Positions 32,390-41,816 are shown, counted from the first letter of the stretch. The stretch is DNA of 64,000 nucleotides from Anaerotruncus massiliensis (ex Togo et al. 2026) (GCF_900199635.1 NZ_LT962687.1:853501-917500); one strand, 5' to 3'. Numbers and translations are program-made. The notes: generated by a model from the sequence alone, not told the origin.

Positions 32390-35300
32390 AACCAAAGCAC
32401 CTTTCCTTGCGCGCGCTCTGCGTGCTGCTCGCCCTTTCGGTGGCGGCCTCCACGCTGCTTTCGGGCTGCGCGGCGGCGTCCGCCGAGGAACCCGCCCAGC
32501 CCGCCGCGGCGCAGGTCCGGGCGGAACCGGAAAAGGAGAAGCCGGAGAATCTCATCGGCACCAAGAAGAGCGAGACGGTCTACGTCAATCTCGATCCGAC
32601 CGGCCGCCCCTACGACACGGTGGTCACCGACTGGCTGCACAGCGACACGCCCGGCGTGACCTTCGAGGACGTCTCCGACCTCAAGGACATCGAGAACATC
32701 AAGGGGGACCAGGGCCCCCGGCAGGAGGGGGAGCGCCTGAGCTGGCAGCTCGACGGCACCGACCTCTACTACACCGGACGCACCGGCAAGGAGCTGCCGC
32801 TCGAGGTGAAGATCACCTACCGGCTCGACGGGAAGGAGTACGACCCGCAGGAGCTGGCGGGGAAGTCCGGCAGGCTGGAGATCCGCCTCTCCTTCAAAAA
32901 CACCTCGAAGCATGAGGTGGAGATCGGCGGGGAAAAGACCGTCATGTATACGCCGCTCATGGTGGCGGCGGGCATGGCCCTCCCGGACGACACCTTCGGC
33001 AACGTCAAGGTCAGCGACGGCTCGGTCGTCACCGACGGCAGCAGCCAGGTGGTCGCGATGGTCTGCCTGCCAGGGCTCGGTGACAGCCTCGCGCTCGACA
33101 GCTACAGCGTCCAGGAGCTGAACGACCTCGACTTCCCCGAGGAGTTCACCGTCACCGCCGACGTCGTCGACTTTGAGATGGGCCCGATCATGATCGCGGC
33201 CTCCCCCGAGCTGCCCGACCTCGACGACCTCAAAAAGAGCGACGAGTTCGACGACATGGAGCAGGATCTCTACGACCTGCGCGACATGCAAAACGACCTC
33301 GAGACCCTCGACCCCGACCGCGACATCCGTTCGCTGCTCACCGACCCCGAACGCACCGACGCGGCCAGGCTGATCATCGACGACGTCTTCGATTTCTACG
33401 ACCTCAACAAGGATATCCTCGATATCCTGCCCAAATACGTCACCGACGAGAACGTCCGCCTCTACGACCGCATCGACCACGACCTGAGCGAAAAGGCGAT
33501 GGGCACCCTGCTCGACGACGACGATCTCGCCGACCTCTTCGACCTCGTGGACGATTTGAGCCCCAACCGCTTGCAGGAGCTGGTGGACGACTACGACGAG
33601 CTGCAAAAGAACAAGGCGCTCAAGGCGCAGCTCGACCAGATCATCGCGCAGGCGGACCAGGGCGGCTTACAGACCCTGCTGGACGACCTCAAGACGGTCT
33701 ACGCGGGCGTCAAAACCGCGCAGGCCTCCGACCCCGAGGGATACCGGGAGGGCCTCCAGGCGCTCCAGCAGTTCCTGGAGATCTGCCGGCAGATGAAGGC
33801 CCAGCTGGAGGCGCAGCAGACCCGCCTGCAGGCGCGGCAGGTCGTCATGGGCTACATCAATAACCCCGACGCCGCCGGGAAGCTCGACGACGTCCTCTCC
33901 GGCTCCAAGCTGAATCCGACCCTGCGCGACGAGCTGGTGCGCGCCAGCGCGAACGGCGACATCGTCAATCCGGGACACATCCGCCCGATCCGCAGGGAGG
34001 GCGACAAAAAGGCCGAACCGGTCACGAGCGAGCCGACTGTAAACGAGCCGGCCACAGACGAACCCACGACGAGCGAGCCCGCGACCGACGAGCCCACGAC
34101 GAGCGAGCCCACGACGAGCGAGCCCACGACGAGCGAGCCCACGACGAGCGAGCCCACGACGAGCGAGCCCACGACGAGCGAGCCCACGGCCAGCGAGCCC
34201 ACGGCCAGCGAGCCCGCCACAAGCGAGCCCACGACGAGCGAGCCGACCGCAAGCGATCCCGCCGCGAGCGGGCCGGTGGTCAGCGAACCGGAGGGCGTGA
34301 CCGCGGTGCTGGCCGAGTACATCGAATCGTCCGGCGGGGAGGACGCGGGAGCCGCCGGGAAGGGCGAGGAGCCTCCTGCGGAGGAAAAGAAGGACCCGCC
34401 CGCCGGCACGGACGCCCCCTCCGGGGACGACGCGGACGGCAGCTCCGGCGAGGGCGGTGAAGGCGGCGGGGACGCGGACCCCGCTCCCGCGCCCGACGAC
34501 GGTTCCAAGGCGGACGGCGCCGTGAAGAAGCCGGTGGACGAGGACCGCATGGATGTCTATGCGGAGATCACCGGGACGACGGCCGGCTACTATGTGCTGA
34601 CCGGCGCGATCGACGAATATTTGAACAAGGCGGGCGACGATGAACTGAAGGAGATCGTCGAAAGCGCGCCGCGCGCCCGCAGCGCGCGCAGCGGCGGCAC
34701 GGTCCCGGTCCCCACCGAGCAGTACCAGCAGCTGATGGCCATGAAGGGCATGGTCGAGCAGATGGAAAAGCTGGTCGTGGCGATCGGCCCCGACGAGCTG
34801 CTCAAGCTGCTTGACGACGTGAACCGGTACGGCCCCGGCCTCGAGCAGATGGCGGGCCAGCTCCAGGGCACCGAGGTGCAGAAGTACCTCGACAGGATGC
34901 TCGGCCACCTCAAGGAGAACACCGACAACATGGAGACGCTCGTGCTCCTGCTCAAAAAGCTCGACGAGACCAACCTGCTCGACGAGGTGGAGAACATCGA
35001 CGACCTGCGCGACGACCTTACCGACGCCCGCCCGATCATCAAGGCGCTGCGCCGCGATTTGAAGCGCACCGACATCCACAAGAGCCTGCACGAGTCGCCC
35101 GAGACGATCACCACGCTGCTCCGGATGCGCGACGACCTCGACGCGCACCGCGACATCACCGAGACGATGCGCAACATGCTCCAGGATGAGAAGATTTCCC
35201 TCTCCCGCGGCATGATCGCCACCCTCGACCGCCTCAAGGACAAGGGCGCCGCGGACAGCGCGATCGAAAAGCTCGACGACCTCGACGAGCTGCTCGAACG

Positions 35301-35490
35301 CAAGGACCGCTACGTCGACCTCTCGAAGGAGTACGGCGTCTTCACCGCCGCGCCCGAGGGCCTCGACACCGACGTCAAGTTCGTCATGAAGACCGACGAG
35401 GTCAAGATTCCCGAACCCGCCGAGGAGACGGCCGCCCCCGTCGAGGAGAAGCAGGGCTTCTTCGGCTGGCTCAAGGGCCTCTTCACCTGA
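32386..35490 (+). CDS. Large lipoprotein partner of the MMPL transporter, with PTTSE repeat linker
   Basis: 1034 residues. The signal peptide ends in the lipobox LLSGC (Cys about 28). An N-terminal beta-rich domain (about 55-280; ETVYVNLDPTGRPYDTVVTD and later MYTPLMVAAGMALPDD) is followed by a long acidic helical region (280-530) rich in Asp-Leu pairs. Then come about 17 pentapeptides of PTTSE type (about 545-635), an acidic low-complexity linker, and a second helical region (about 720-1000). The C-terminus (FFGWLKGLF) is amphipathic. The architecture recalls the extracellular parts of YhgE/Pip-type proteins without the membrane domain. The gene overlaps the MMPL gene (ATGA), so it is presumably a periplasm-side subunit in a Gram-positive envelope. 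No function is proven. Confidence 0.7.
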   Translation: MKPKHLSLRALCVLLALSVAASTLLSGCAAASAEEPAQPAAAQVRAEPEKEKPENLIGTKKSETVYVNLDPTGRPYDTVVTDWLHSDTPGVTFEDVSDLKDIENIKGDQGPRQEGERLSWQLDGTDLYYTGRTGKELPLEVKITYRLDGKEYDPQELAGKSGRLEIRLSFKNTSKHEVEIGGEKTVMYTPLMVAAGMALPDDTFGNVKVSDGSVVTDGSSQVVAMVCLPGLGDSLALDSYSVQELNDLDFPEEFTVTADVVDFEMGPIMIAASPELPDLDDLKKSDEFDDMEQDLYDLRDMQNDLETLDPDRDIRSLLTDPERTDAARLIIDDVFDFYDLNKDILDILPKYVTDENVRLYDRIDHDLSEKAMGTLLDDDDLADLFDLVDDLSPNRLQELVDDYDELQKNKALKAQLDQIIAQADQGGLQTLLDDLKTVYAGVKTAQASDPEGYREGLQALQQFLEICRQMKAQLEAQQTRLQARQVVMGYINNPDAAGKLDDVLSGSKLNPTLRDELVRASANGDIVNPGHIRPIRREGDKKAEPVTSEPTVNEPATDEPTTSEPATDEPTTSEPTTSEPTTSEPTTSEPTTSEPTTSEPTASEPTASEPATSEPTTSEPTASDPAASGPVVSEPEGVTAVLAEYIESSGGEDAGAAGKGEEPPAEEKKDPPAGTDAPSGDDADGSSGEGGEGGGDADPAPAPDDGSKADGAVKKPVDEDRMDVYAEITGTTAGYYVLTGAIDEYLNKAGDDELKEIVESAPRARSARSGGTVPVPTEQYQQLMAMKGMVEQMEKLVVAIGPDELLKLLDDVNRYGPGLEQMAGQLQGTEVQKYLDRMLGHLKENTDNMETLVLLLKKLDETNLLDEVENIDDLRDDLTDARPIIKALRRDLKRTDIHKSLHESPETITTLLRMRDDLDAHRDITETMRNMLQDEKISLSRGMIATLDRLKDKGAADSAIEKLDDLDELLERKDRYVDLSKEYGVFTAAPEGLDTDVKFVMKTDEVKIPEPAEETAAPVEEKQGFFGWLKGLFT
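34022..34290 (+). repeat. In-frame 15-bp tandem repeat coding for PTTSE units
   Basis: The unit CCCACGACGAGCGAG repeats in frame, perfectly in the centre (about 34,060-34,190) and with decay to PTAS, PATS and PATD variants at both ends. The array codes for a Thr/Ser/Pro/Glu linker in the lipoprotein. Near-identical central units suggest recent slippage expansion. Confidence 0.9.
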
Positions 35491-35506
35491 GCGGAAACCG
35501 AGTAAA

Positions 35507-35549
35507 AGGCGAGGGCCGCGGCGTCTGCCGCGGCCCTCGCCTGGTGTTT
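35507..35549. terminator. Terminator between convergent genes
   Basis: AGGCGAGGGCCGCGGC and GCCGCGGCCCTCGCCT pair around GTCT, followed by a T-rich stretch, between the lipoprotein gene and the [FeFe]-hydrogenase-like gene. Confidence 0.8.
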
Positions 35550-35550
35550 T

Positions 35551-36807
35551 TCAGAATTTGCGGGAGAAGATGTCGTTTTCGGTGAGCAGGCTTTCCACCG
35601 TGGGATATCCCAGCCGGCCGAGCAGCTCGATCACATAGGGGTTGTCGATCGGCGTGGGGCTGGCCGCGTCGCCGCCGTAGGCGTCCACGTTGCGCTCCCC
35701 CTCCTCGCGCGGGATGATCCGCTTGGGGCCGCCCACACAGCCGCCCACGCAGCCCATCCCCTCGAAGAAGTTCGCGTCGATCTTCCCCGCGAGCAGGTCG
35801 TCAATGAGCGCGCGGCAACCGGGCACGCCGTCCGCCTGCCGGGTGCGCATCGAAATTTTGCGGTGGGGGTTGAGCCGCTCGACGGTCGAGCGGACCGCCT
35901 CGCTCACCCCGCCGGTGCGCGCGTAGATGCGCCCCGCGCGGGAGGAGTGGTCGCGCTCGCGGTCCTCCAGCTTGGCCGGGTCGATCCCCGCCGCCGCGAA
36001 GATGTCCCGCACCTCCTGGAAGGTCAGCACGTAGTCGACCGCGCCCGCGAGGTCCTTTTCGCGCGCCTCCGCCTTTTTGGCGATGCAGGGGCCGACGAAG
36101 ATGGTCAGCGCGTCGGGGTGCAGCGCCTTGACCGAACGGCCGCAGGCGATCATCGGGGAGACCGACGCGGGCAGGTGGGACTGCAGCTCGCTGTAGATCT
36201 TGCGGATCATCGCGATCCACAGGGGGCAGCAGCAGCTCGTGAGCTGGAAGTCGCCCTCCCGGGTGATGTTCTTGTCAAACTCGAGCGCCTCCTTGAGGGT
36301 GAGGATGTCCGCGAAGAGCGCGACCTCGATCATCCCGTCGAACCCGAGCCGCAAAAAGGCGCTGCGCAGCATGCCGGGCGTGACCGCCTCGGAGAACTGG
36401 CCCATGAAGGCGGGCGCGACGAGCGCGTAGACGGGGCCCTCGTGACGGCGCACCGCCTCCATCGCGGCGACGGCGTCCCGGCTCGCCTCGAGCTTTTTGG
36501 CGGCGCACGCGTCGATGCAGGCGGAGCAGCCGACGCAGCGGGTCACGTCGATGGCGACCCGCCCGCCCTCTTCGGGCGCGGAATGGATCGCGTCGAACGC
36601 GCAGGCGCGTTCGCACGCGCCCTCGCCGGGCGCGCAGCCGCATTCGCCCGTCCGCCAGACGAGCGGGTGCTTTTGGGGATTCAAGAGGCAGTCGAGCTGC
36701 TTGGGATCGAAGTCCTGCTGGGTGCGGATGTATTTGATCGCTTCGGGCAGGTTGCTGCGCGCCTGCGCGGCGAGCAGCGTCTGGTAGAGCTCCTGGAAGG
36801 TTGCCAT
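35551..36807 (-). CDS. [FeFe]-hydrogenase-like iron-sulfur protein
   Basis: 418 residues from the ATG at 36,807 (AAGGAGTG upstream). The N-terminal part has cysteine clusters for two [4Fe-4S] centres (CGCAPGEGACERACAF and CVGCSACIDACAAKK). The H-cluster motifs are present: L1 as TSCCCPLW, L2 as VGPCIAKKAEA and L3 as EGMGCVGGCVGGPK. The protein has no NADH-binding or PAS module and no neighbouring maturation genes, so it belongs to the short monomeric hydrogenase-like groups, whose members may be sensors or ferredoxin-linked enzymes. L2 lacks the usual MPC methionine. Activity cannot be judged from sequence. Confidence 0.8.
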   Translation of the reverse strand: MATFQELYQTLLAAQARSNLPEAIKYIRTQQDFDPKQLDCLLNPQKHPLVWRTGECGCAPGEGACERACAFDAIHSAPEEGGRVAIDVTRCVGCSACIDACAAKKLEASRDAVAAMEAVRRHEGPVYALVAPAFMGQFSEAVTPGMLRSAFLRLGFDGMIEVALFADILTLKEALEFDKNITREGDFQLTSCCCPLWIAMIRKIYSELQSHLPASVSPMIACGRSVKALHPDALTIFVGPCIAKKAEAREKDLAGAVDYVLTFQEVRDIFAAAGIDPAKLEDRERDHSSRAGRIYARTGGVSEAVRSTVERLNPHRKISMRTRQADGVPGCRALIDDLLAGKIDANFFEGMGCVGGCVGGPKRIIPREEGERNVDAYGGDAASPTPIDNPYVIELLGRLGYPTVESLLTENDIFSRKF

Positions 36808-36949
36808 GGCGTTCACACTCCTTGCGTTTCTTCCTTTAGGATATCCAATGCGGAAGGTTTCATCAATGGGAAGGGACGCAGAATTCACATTTTCTTCATA
36901 AAAAATCCCAATCTAAACAAAATTTCCCCGGTAAACTGGACATAAGCTA

Positions 36950-37034
36950 ATAAGGGAGTCGTTTTAAATCCCAGGTCAACACCGCGGGCGCAAGCCCTGG
37001 CCTGGGGTCCGTGTGAGGTAACAAGACTTTTAGC
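36950..37034 (+). promoter_or_regulatory. Probable yybP-ykoY (Mn2+) riboswitch aptamer
   Basis: The leader shows the family pattern: AAGGGAGTC at the 5' side, a GTCAACACCG element, GC-rich hairpins, then GTGAGGTAACAAGACTTTT closing helix P1. It precedes a Ca2+/Mn2+-type P-type ATPase gene, a known context for this riboswitch. The recognition is by eye from consensus elements; a covariance-model score would settle it. Confidence 0.6.
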
Positions 37035-37067
37035 GTGCCGCAGGCATGTTGAAGGTCTTTTTTATTG
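37023..37067 (+). terminator. Riboswitch expression-platform terminator
   Basis: AAGACTTTTAGCGTGCC can pair over all 17 positions (with G-U pairs) with GGCATGTTGAAGGTCTT, followed by a T-run. Its 5' arm is the 3' strand of aptamer helix P1, so ligand binding should block termination and turn the ATPase gene on. Confidence 0.7.
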
Positions 37068-37169
37068 TGAAGCAATAAAAATGGCCGTATATTCGGACGG
37101 CTATTTTTTGATAGTTCTATCGTCTGCGGACAACAATAGCTCTGACAACAGTTTGAGGGAGTGTGGCAA

Positions 37170-39833
37170 TTGTTTACTCAGAAGGATATCCGGCAGACCT
37201 GCGGGGAGCTCGGCGTGGACCCCGCCAGGGGGCTGACTGCGGCCGAGGCGTCGGCGCGCCTCCAAAAGCACGGGCCCAACGAGCTTGCGGAAAAGAAGCG
37301 GAAATCGAAGCTCGCGATGTTCCTTTCCCAGCTCAACGACCCGATGATCTACATCCTCTTTGCCGCGGCGGCGATCTCCATCTTCCTGCGGGAAGTCTCC
37401 GACGCGGTGATCATCCTGCTCGTCGTGCTCTTAAACGCCGTCATCGGCATGACGCAGGAGGCCAAGGCGGAGCAGGCGCTCGAGGCGCTCAAAAAGCTCT
37501 CGAGCCCCAACGCGCTCGTGCGCCGGGACGGCAGGCTCTCCGAGGTGCCCGCCGCCGGCCTCGTGCCGGGCGACATCGTGCTGCTCGAGGCCGGGCGGGT
37601 GGTCCCCGCCGACCTGCGCCTTCTCCAGTCGGTCAACCTCAAGGTGGAGGAGAGCGCCCTCACCGGGGAATCGGTGCCCGCCGAAAAGGACGCCGCGTTC
37701 GTGGCCGAGGGGGAGCCGGGCATCGGCGACCGGGTGAATATGGCCTTTTCCTCGACGAGCGTGGCCTATGGGCGGGGCGAGGGGGTCGTGACCGCCACCG
37801 GCATGGATACCGAGATCGGGCGGATCGCGGCGATGCTCGCCGGACAGAAGCAGGAGCTCACCCCGCTCCAGAAGCGGCTGGCCGACCTCGGCAAGATCCT
37901 GGGCGTCGTGGCGGTCGTCGTCTGCCTGGCGATGTTCGGCATCGCGGTGCTCCAGCGCCGCGACATCCCCGAAATGCTGCTGACCGCGATCTCTCTGGCC
38001 GTCGCGGCGATCCCCGAGGGCCTGCCCGCCGTCGTGACCATCGTGCTCGCGCTCGGCGTCCAGCGGATGGTCAAGGTCAACACGATCGTGCGGCGGCTGC
38101 CGTCGGTCGAGACGCTCGGCGCGGTCAGCGTCGTCTGCTCGGACAAGACGGGCACCCTCACCCAGAACCGCATGACCGTCACTAAGGTCTGGCTGGACGG
38201 TGTGCTGCGCGGCGTAAGCGGGCTCGACTACGGCCGTGACCGGGAGTTCGTCACCGGCTTTGTGCTCTGTAACGACGCCTCCACCGCGGACGGCGCGCGG
38301 GTGGGCGACCCCACCGAGCTCGCGCTGCTCGATATGGGCGCGCCGCTCGGCGTGAGCAGGGAAGGGCTTGAAGCCGGGATGCCGCGCGTCGGCGAGCAGG
38401 CGTTCGACTCCGACCGCAAGATGATGACCACCGTGCACAAAACCGGCGCGGGAACCGTCTCCTATACGAAGGGCGCGACCGACATCCTGCTCGCCCGGTG
38501 CGAACGCATCTTTGAAAACGGCGCCGAACGCCCGATGACCGGCGCCGACCGGGAGGAGATCCTCGCGGCGGCGGGCGAGATGGCAAAGCTCGCACTGCGG
38601 GTGCTGGCGCTCGCGCGACGGGAGGGAAACGAAGCCGCCGAGGAGGAGCACCTCTGCTTCGTCGGCCTCACCGGCATGATCGACCCGCCCCGCCCCGAGG
38701 CGAAGGCGGCCGTGCGGGAATTCAAAAACGCGGGCATCCGCACCGTCATGATTACCGGCGACCACCGCGACACCGCGCTTGCGATCGCTAAGGAGCTGGG
38801 CATCGCCGAGCGGGAGGAGCAGTGCCTGACCGGCGCGGAGCTCGCGGAAATGTCCCAGGAACAGCTTGACGCGCGGGTGGAGGATCTGCGGGTGTTCGCA
38901 CGCGTCTCCCCCGAGCATAAGGTCATGATCGTGAAGGCGCTCAAGAGCCGGGGCCACATCGTCTCGATGACGGGCGACGGGGTCAACGACGCGCCCTCCC
39001 TCAAGGCCGCGGACATCGGCGTGGCGATGGGGATCACCGGCACCGACGTGGCCAAGGGCGCGGCGGACATGGTGCTCACCGACGACAACTTCGCCACCAT
39101 CGAAAAGGCGGTGCGCGAGGGGCGCGGCATCTACGCCAACATCAAAAAGTCGGTGCTCTTCCTGCTCTCCTCCAACTTCGGCGAGGTGATCGCGATGTTC
39201 GTATCGATCGCCGCCGGACTGGCCGCCCCGCTGCGCGCGATCCACATCCTCTGGGTCAACCTCATTACCGACAGCCTGCCCGGACTCGCGCTCGGCGTGG
39301 ACACCAAGGCCCCCGGCATTATGAAGCAGCGCCCCCGCGACCCGCAGGAGAGCCTCTTCGCGCACGGCGGGTTCGCGCTCACCCTCTTTTACGGCGTCGT
39401 GATCGCCGGGATGACGCTGGCCGCCTTCCTCTATTCGCCCATCCGGATGCTTACTTTGGCGGACGCGCCCATCTCCTTCGGCGGCATCCGCGCGCTGCTG
39501 GAAAACCCCAGCGTCCTCATCCACGCGCAGACCTACGCCTTCGTGACGCTCGCCACCTCCCAGCTTTTCCACGCCGTCGGTATGCGCGACGTCGACCGCT
39601 CCGTCTTCCGCATGAACCACCTCGAAAACCGGACGATGCTCCTTTCCCTCGCCGTCGGCGTCGGCCTCCAGATCGCCGTCACCGAGGTCCCCTTCCTGAC
39701 GGCCGCGTTCGGCACCGTCGCGCTCTCCTTTACCGAGTGGGTCGACCTGCTGCTGCTCGCGTTGCTGCCGCTCGCTTTCCATGAGGTCAGGGTGCTTTTT
39801 AAATGGATTTTTGGGAGATTTGCCGCTCGGTGA
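37170..39833 (+). CDS. P-type cation-transporting ATPase (P2A, calcium/manganese type)
   Basis: 887 residues from TTG 37,170, nine bases after GAGGGA; GTG 37,161 is too close to that site. The layout is a P2 ATPase: N-terminal cation_ATPase_N, TGES actuator loop ([14 protein letters not shown]), the ion-binding PEGLP in [18 protein letters not shown], phosphorylation site [15 protein letters not shown], hinge [18 protein letters not shown], and the C-terminal transmembrane domain with [17 protein letters not shown]. It resembles PacL/YloB-type Ca2+ pumps, some of which export Mn2+. The upstream riboswitch points to control by Mn2+. It acts in the cytoplasmic membrane. Confidence 0.93.
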   Translation: MFTQKDIRQTCGELGVDPARGLTAAEASARLQKHGPNELAEKKRKSKLAMFLSQLNDPMIYILFAAAAISIFLREVSDAVIILLVVLLNAVIGMTQEAKAEQALEALKKLSSPNALVRRDGRLSEVPAAGLVPGDIVLLEAGRVVPADLRLLQSVNLKVEESALTGESVPAEKDAAFVAEGEPGIGDRVNMAFSSTSVAYGRGEGVVTATGMDTEIGRIAAMLAGQKQELTPLQKRLADLGKILGVVAVVVCLAMFGIAVLQRRDIPEMLLTAISLAVAAIPEGLPAVVTIVLALGVQRMVKVNTIVRRLPSVETLGAVSVVCSDKTGTLTQNRMTVTKVWLDGVLRGVSGLDYGRDREFVTGFVLCNDASTADGARVGDPTELALLDMGAPLGVSREGLEAGMPRVGEQAFDSDRKMMTTVHKTGAGTVSYTKGATDILLARCERIFENGAERPMTGADREEILAAAGEMAKLALRVLALARREGNEAAEEEHLCFVGLTGMIDPPRPEAKAAVREFKNAGIRTVMITGDHRDTALAIAKELGIAEREEQCLTGAELAEMSQEQLDARVEDLRVFARVSPEHKVMIVKALKSRGHIVSMTGDGVNDAPSLKAADIGVAMGITGTDVAKGAADMVLTDDNFATIEKAVREGRGIYANIKKSVLFLLSSNFGEVIAMFVSIAAGLAAPLRAIHILWVNLITDSLPGLALGVDTKAPGIMKQRPRDPQESLFAHGGFALTLFYGVVIAGMTLAAFLYSPIRMLTLADAPISFGGIRALLENPSVLIHAQTYAFVTLATSQLFHAVGMRDVDRSVFRMNHLENRTMLLSLAVGVGLQIAVTEVPFLTAAFGTVALSFTEWVDLLLLALLPLAFHEVRVLFKWIFGRFAAR

Positions 39834-39839
39834 GCGGCG

Positions 39840-40160
39840 GAGGCTGCCGCGCTGCGACGGCCCGCAGGCCTAGTACCGGAGGCGTGTCCCGCCGACGGCC
39901 GCCCGGCGGAGCTTCTTCTTAGATTTTCCGCCCAGGGGACGGAAGGCTTTTTCGCACCCCTCCGGGGCGCTTCAGATGAGCCGCCTTCGGCGGCAAAGAT
40001 TGCCGGGACCCGCCCCGGCGGGCGGGCCGACTTCTTGCGCGCCCAAGAAGTCGGCGGAAGAAGGGCGCTCAAGGGGGGCTCACTTGAAGAAGATGGGGGC
40101 GCAAAGCTTGCCCCCCTTGAGAATCCCCCCACCGCTCACGCCCAGCCTCCCGCGACAATA
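39840..40160. repeat. GC-rich intergenic repeat, copy 1
   Basis: No gene is supported between 39,834 and 40,458. The stretch contains TTGCCGGGACCCGCCCCGG (from 40,000) followed by the hairpin CCGACTTCTTG/CAAGAAGTCGG (40,028-40,054) and CCGCTCGGTGAGCGG-type pieces. The same module occurs inverted at 40,944-40,999 on the other side of the HTH gene. Confidence 0.6.
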
Positions 40161-40218
40161 AGACAACTGCCGAAGCACCCACCAAGGTGGCACACGGCAG
40201 GGAACGATATCATACAAC

Positions 40219-40268
40219 GGAAAGAAAAGGAGCGGGGCGCTATTGCGTCCCGCCCCTTTTCTTTCCTC
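40219..40268. repeat. Long imperfect inverted repeat, terminator-like
   Basis: GGAAAGAAAAGG-GCGGG arms mirror CCCGC-CCTTTTCTTTCC around a short GCGCTATTGCG centre. It may terminate transcripts in either direction between the ATPase and the HTH gene. Confidence 0.5.
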
Positions 40269-40397
40269 TTCCACACGCCCGCTTACGCCGGGGAGGTGCG
40301 TTCTCCGGGTTCCGGCGGAGCAGCCATTCCAGGCGGATTCCCCAGATTTTGTTTTTCGGTAGTTTCACAGATACTTTCATTAGTTAGGCTCCCTAGT

Positions 40398-40440
40398 GTT
40401 CTTATATAAGAACAATTATAGCAAATAATCTCCCTATAAT
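40398..40440 (+). promoter_or_regulatory. Palindromic operator and promoter of the HTH gene
   Basis: Perfect 16-bp palindrome GTTCTTATATAAGAAC (40,398-40,413) upstream of TATAAT (40,435-40,440). It covers the region around the expected -35, where no good hexamer is seen, and fits an autoregulatory site for the XRE protein encoded just downstream. Confidence 0.55.
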
Positions 40441-40479
40441 CAAGAAAAATGTGATTAGATGGGAGCAAGCGATTGTACT

Positions 40480-40740
40480 ATGGGGCGTAAAAAAATGCTG
40501 GACGGCTATATCGGTAAGAATATCGCCCGACTGCGGAATCAGAAGGGGTGGTCGCAGGAGCTTTTCGCCGCAAAATTGCAGGTGGCGGAGTTCGATATCA
40601 CACGGTCGACCGTGACGAAGATCGAGAACGGGTGCCGTAACATCTTTGCCCATGAGCTCCCGATGATCTGCCGGGCGCTTGGGTGCCGTTATGAAGACCT
40701 TTTGGGGCCGGTGCGCCGGCCGGAAGAGAGCGGCGAATGA
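40480..40740 (+). CDS. XRE-family HTH DNA-binding protein
   Basis: 86 residues if started at the ATG at 40,480; ATG 40,459 and ATG 40,495 are alternatives and none has an ideal ribosome binding site. The HTH_3 domain is IGKNIARLRNQKGWSQELFA followed by ITRSTVTKIENGCRNIFAHE. It consists of little more than the HTH domain. It lies in an AT-richer island between inverted copies of a GC-rich repeat, behind a palindromic operator. Confidence 0.78.
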   Translation: MGRKKMLDGYIGKNIARLRNQKGWSQELFAAKLQVAEFDITRSTVTKIENGCRNIFAHELPMICRALGCRYEDLLGPVRRPEESGE

Positions 40741-40894
40741 CTGTAAAGCCGTGCCTCCCCGGGCGCATTACCGGTACGGTTCCGGGGGCTGGGCGGCAGA
40801 GGCATTGCGCCCGCGGCGCGGCGGCGGGCGGGTTGCTGTAAGCTCGTCCGCTGATCCGTGGACAGGGCGCCGCCGACTTTGGCCGAAGGCCAAC

Positions 40895-41135
40895 CGGAGG
40901 CGGCGTGGGGGTCAAGGGGGCGCAGCCCCCTGCGGTTTCTTTCCCCAATTTCTTGGGCGGCCAAGAAATTGGGCCGCCCGCCGGGGCGGGACCCGGCAAA
41001 CTACGCCGCTCGCCGAGCGGCAAATCCAAGCCCGCCGTCGGTCGGCCACCGACAGGCCCTCCGCCTCCGGGGCGGAATACCTAAAACGGCCGTCGGCCGG
41101 CCAACGACAAACTGCGCCGCTCAATGAGCGGAAAA
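40895..41135. repeat. GC-rich intergenic repeat, copy 2 (inverted)
   Basis: CCCAATTTCTTGG/CCAAGAAATTGGG (40,944-40,973) followed by CCGGGGCGGGACCCGGCAA is the reverse complement of the module near 40,000-40,054, with paired substitutions in the hairpin. Further GCCGCTC-N-GAGCGG pieces and GGCCGTCGGCCGGCC follow. No gene is supported between 40,741 and 41,174. Confidence 0.6.
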
Positions 41136-41174
41136 CTCAAATAAAGAGAAGCCGCCCTTCCGGACGGCTTCTCT

Positions 41175-41816
41175 TTATTCCCATTCATTCAGTTCGGCAT
41201 ACTGTTTGACGAACCGGTCGGCGAGGGCGCGGATGCGGGGCTCGTCCCCGGCGGCGGAGCGGTCGGCGATTGCGACGACGGGAAAGCCGGCGGCTTTGGC
41301 GGTCTCCACGGCGTAGAGCGCGTCCTCAAAGACGACGACCTCCTCGCGGGGCAGCCCCAGCCGTTCGCAGGCGCGCTCATAGATCACGGGCAGATGCTTG
41401 CCCGCGCCCACCTCGGTACAGGTGAGCAGGAACTCAAACCGGCCGAGCAGGCCGACCCGCTTGAGCGCCGCCTCCGCGAGATAGCGGTCGGTGGCGGTGG
41501 CCACGCACATGCGCACCCCGGCGCGGGCGAGGCGGTCGACGAAGGAGAGGATGTCCGCCTTGGGCGGGATCTGGTGGAAATAGCTCTCCTCCATGACCTC
41601 GTTGATGCCGTCCATCACATCCTGCACGGTCCCGGTGACGCCGAACCGTTCGCGCAGGTAATCGGCGGTCTGGACCATGCTGAGGTCCTTGAGGGCCTCG
41701 TAAAGCCCCGGGGGCGGGCGGACGCCCCGCTTCATGAGGAAGCGGTCGGCGGAGTCGCCCCAGAAGGGCATGGAGTCGAGCAGGGTACCGTCCATATCAA
41801 AGATTGCGCCTTGCAT
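41175..41816 (-). CDS. HAD family phosphatase (beta-phosphoglucomutase-like)
   Basis: 213 residues. HAD motif I is FDMDGTLLDSMPFW, motif II is MCVATATDRYLAEAAL, motif III lysine lies in GAGKHLPVIYERA and motif IV is VVVFEDALYAVETAKAAGF. The alpha-helical cap between motifs I and II puts it in subclass I near beta-phosphoglucomutase/CbbY enzymes. The substrate is unknown. Start ATG follows AAGGAGG. Confidence 0.9.
   Translation of the reverse strand: MQGAIFDMDGTLLDSMPFWGDSADRFLMKRGVRPPPGLYEALKDLSMVQTADYLRERFGVTGTVQDVMDGINEVMEESYFHQIPPKADILSFVDRLARAGVRMCVATATDRYLAEAALKRVGLLGRFEFLLTCTEVGAGKHLPVIYERACERLGLPREEVVVFEDALYAVETAKAAGFPVVAIADRSAAGDEPRIRALADRFVKQYAELNEWE

Noticed and set aside
34022-34290. 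A transposon or CRISPR-like repeat in the lipoprotein gene
   Set aside because: The 15-bp units are in frame and code for a regular Thr/Pro/Ser/Glu linker; they are an internal coding repeat.
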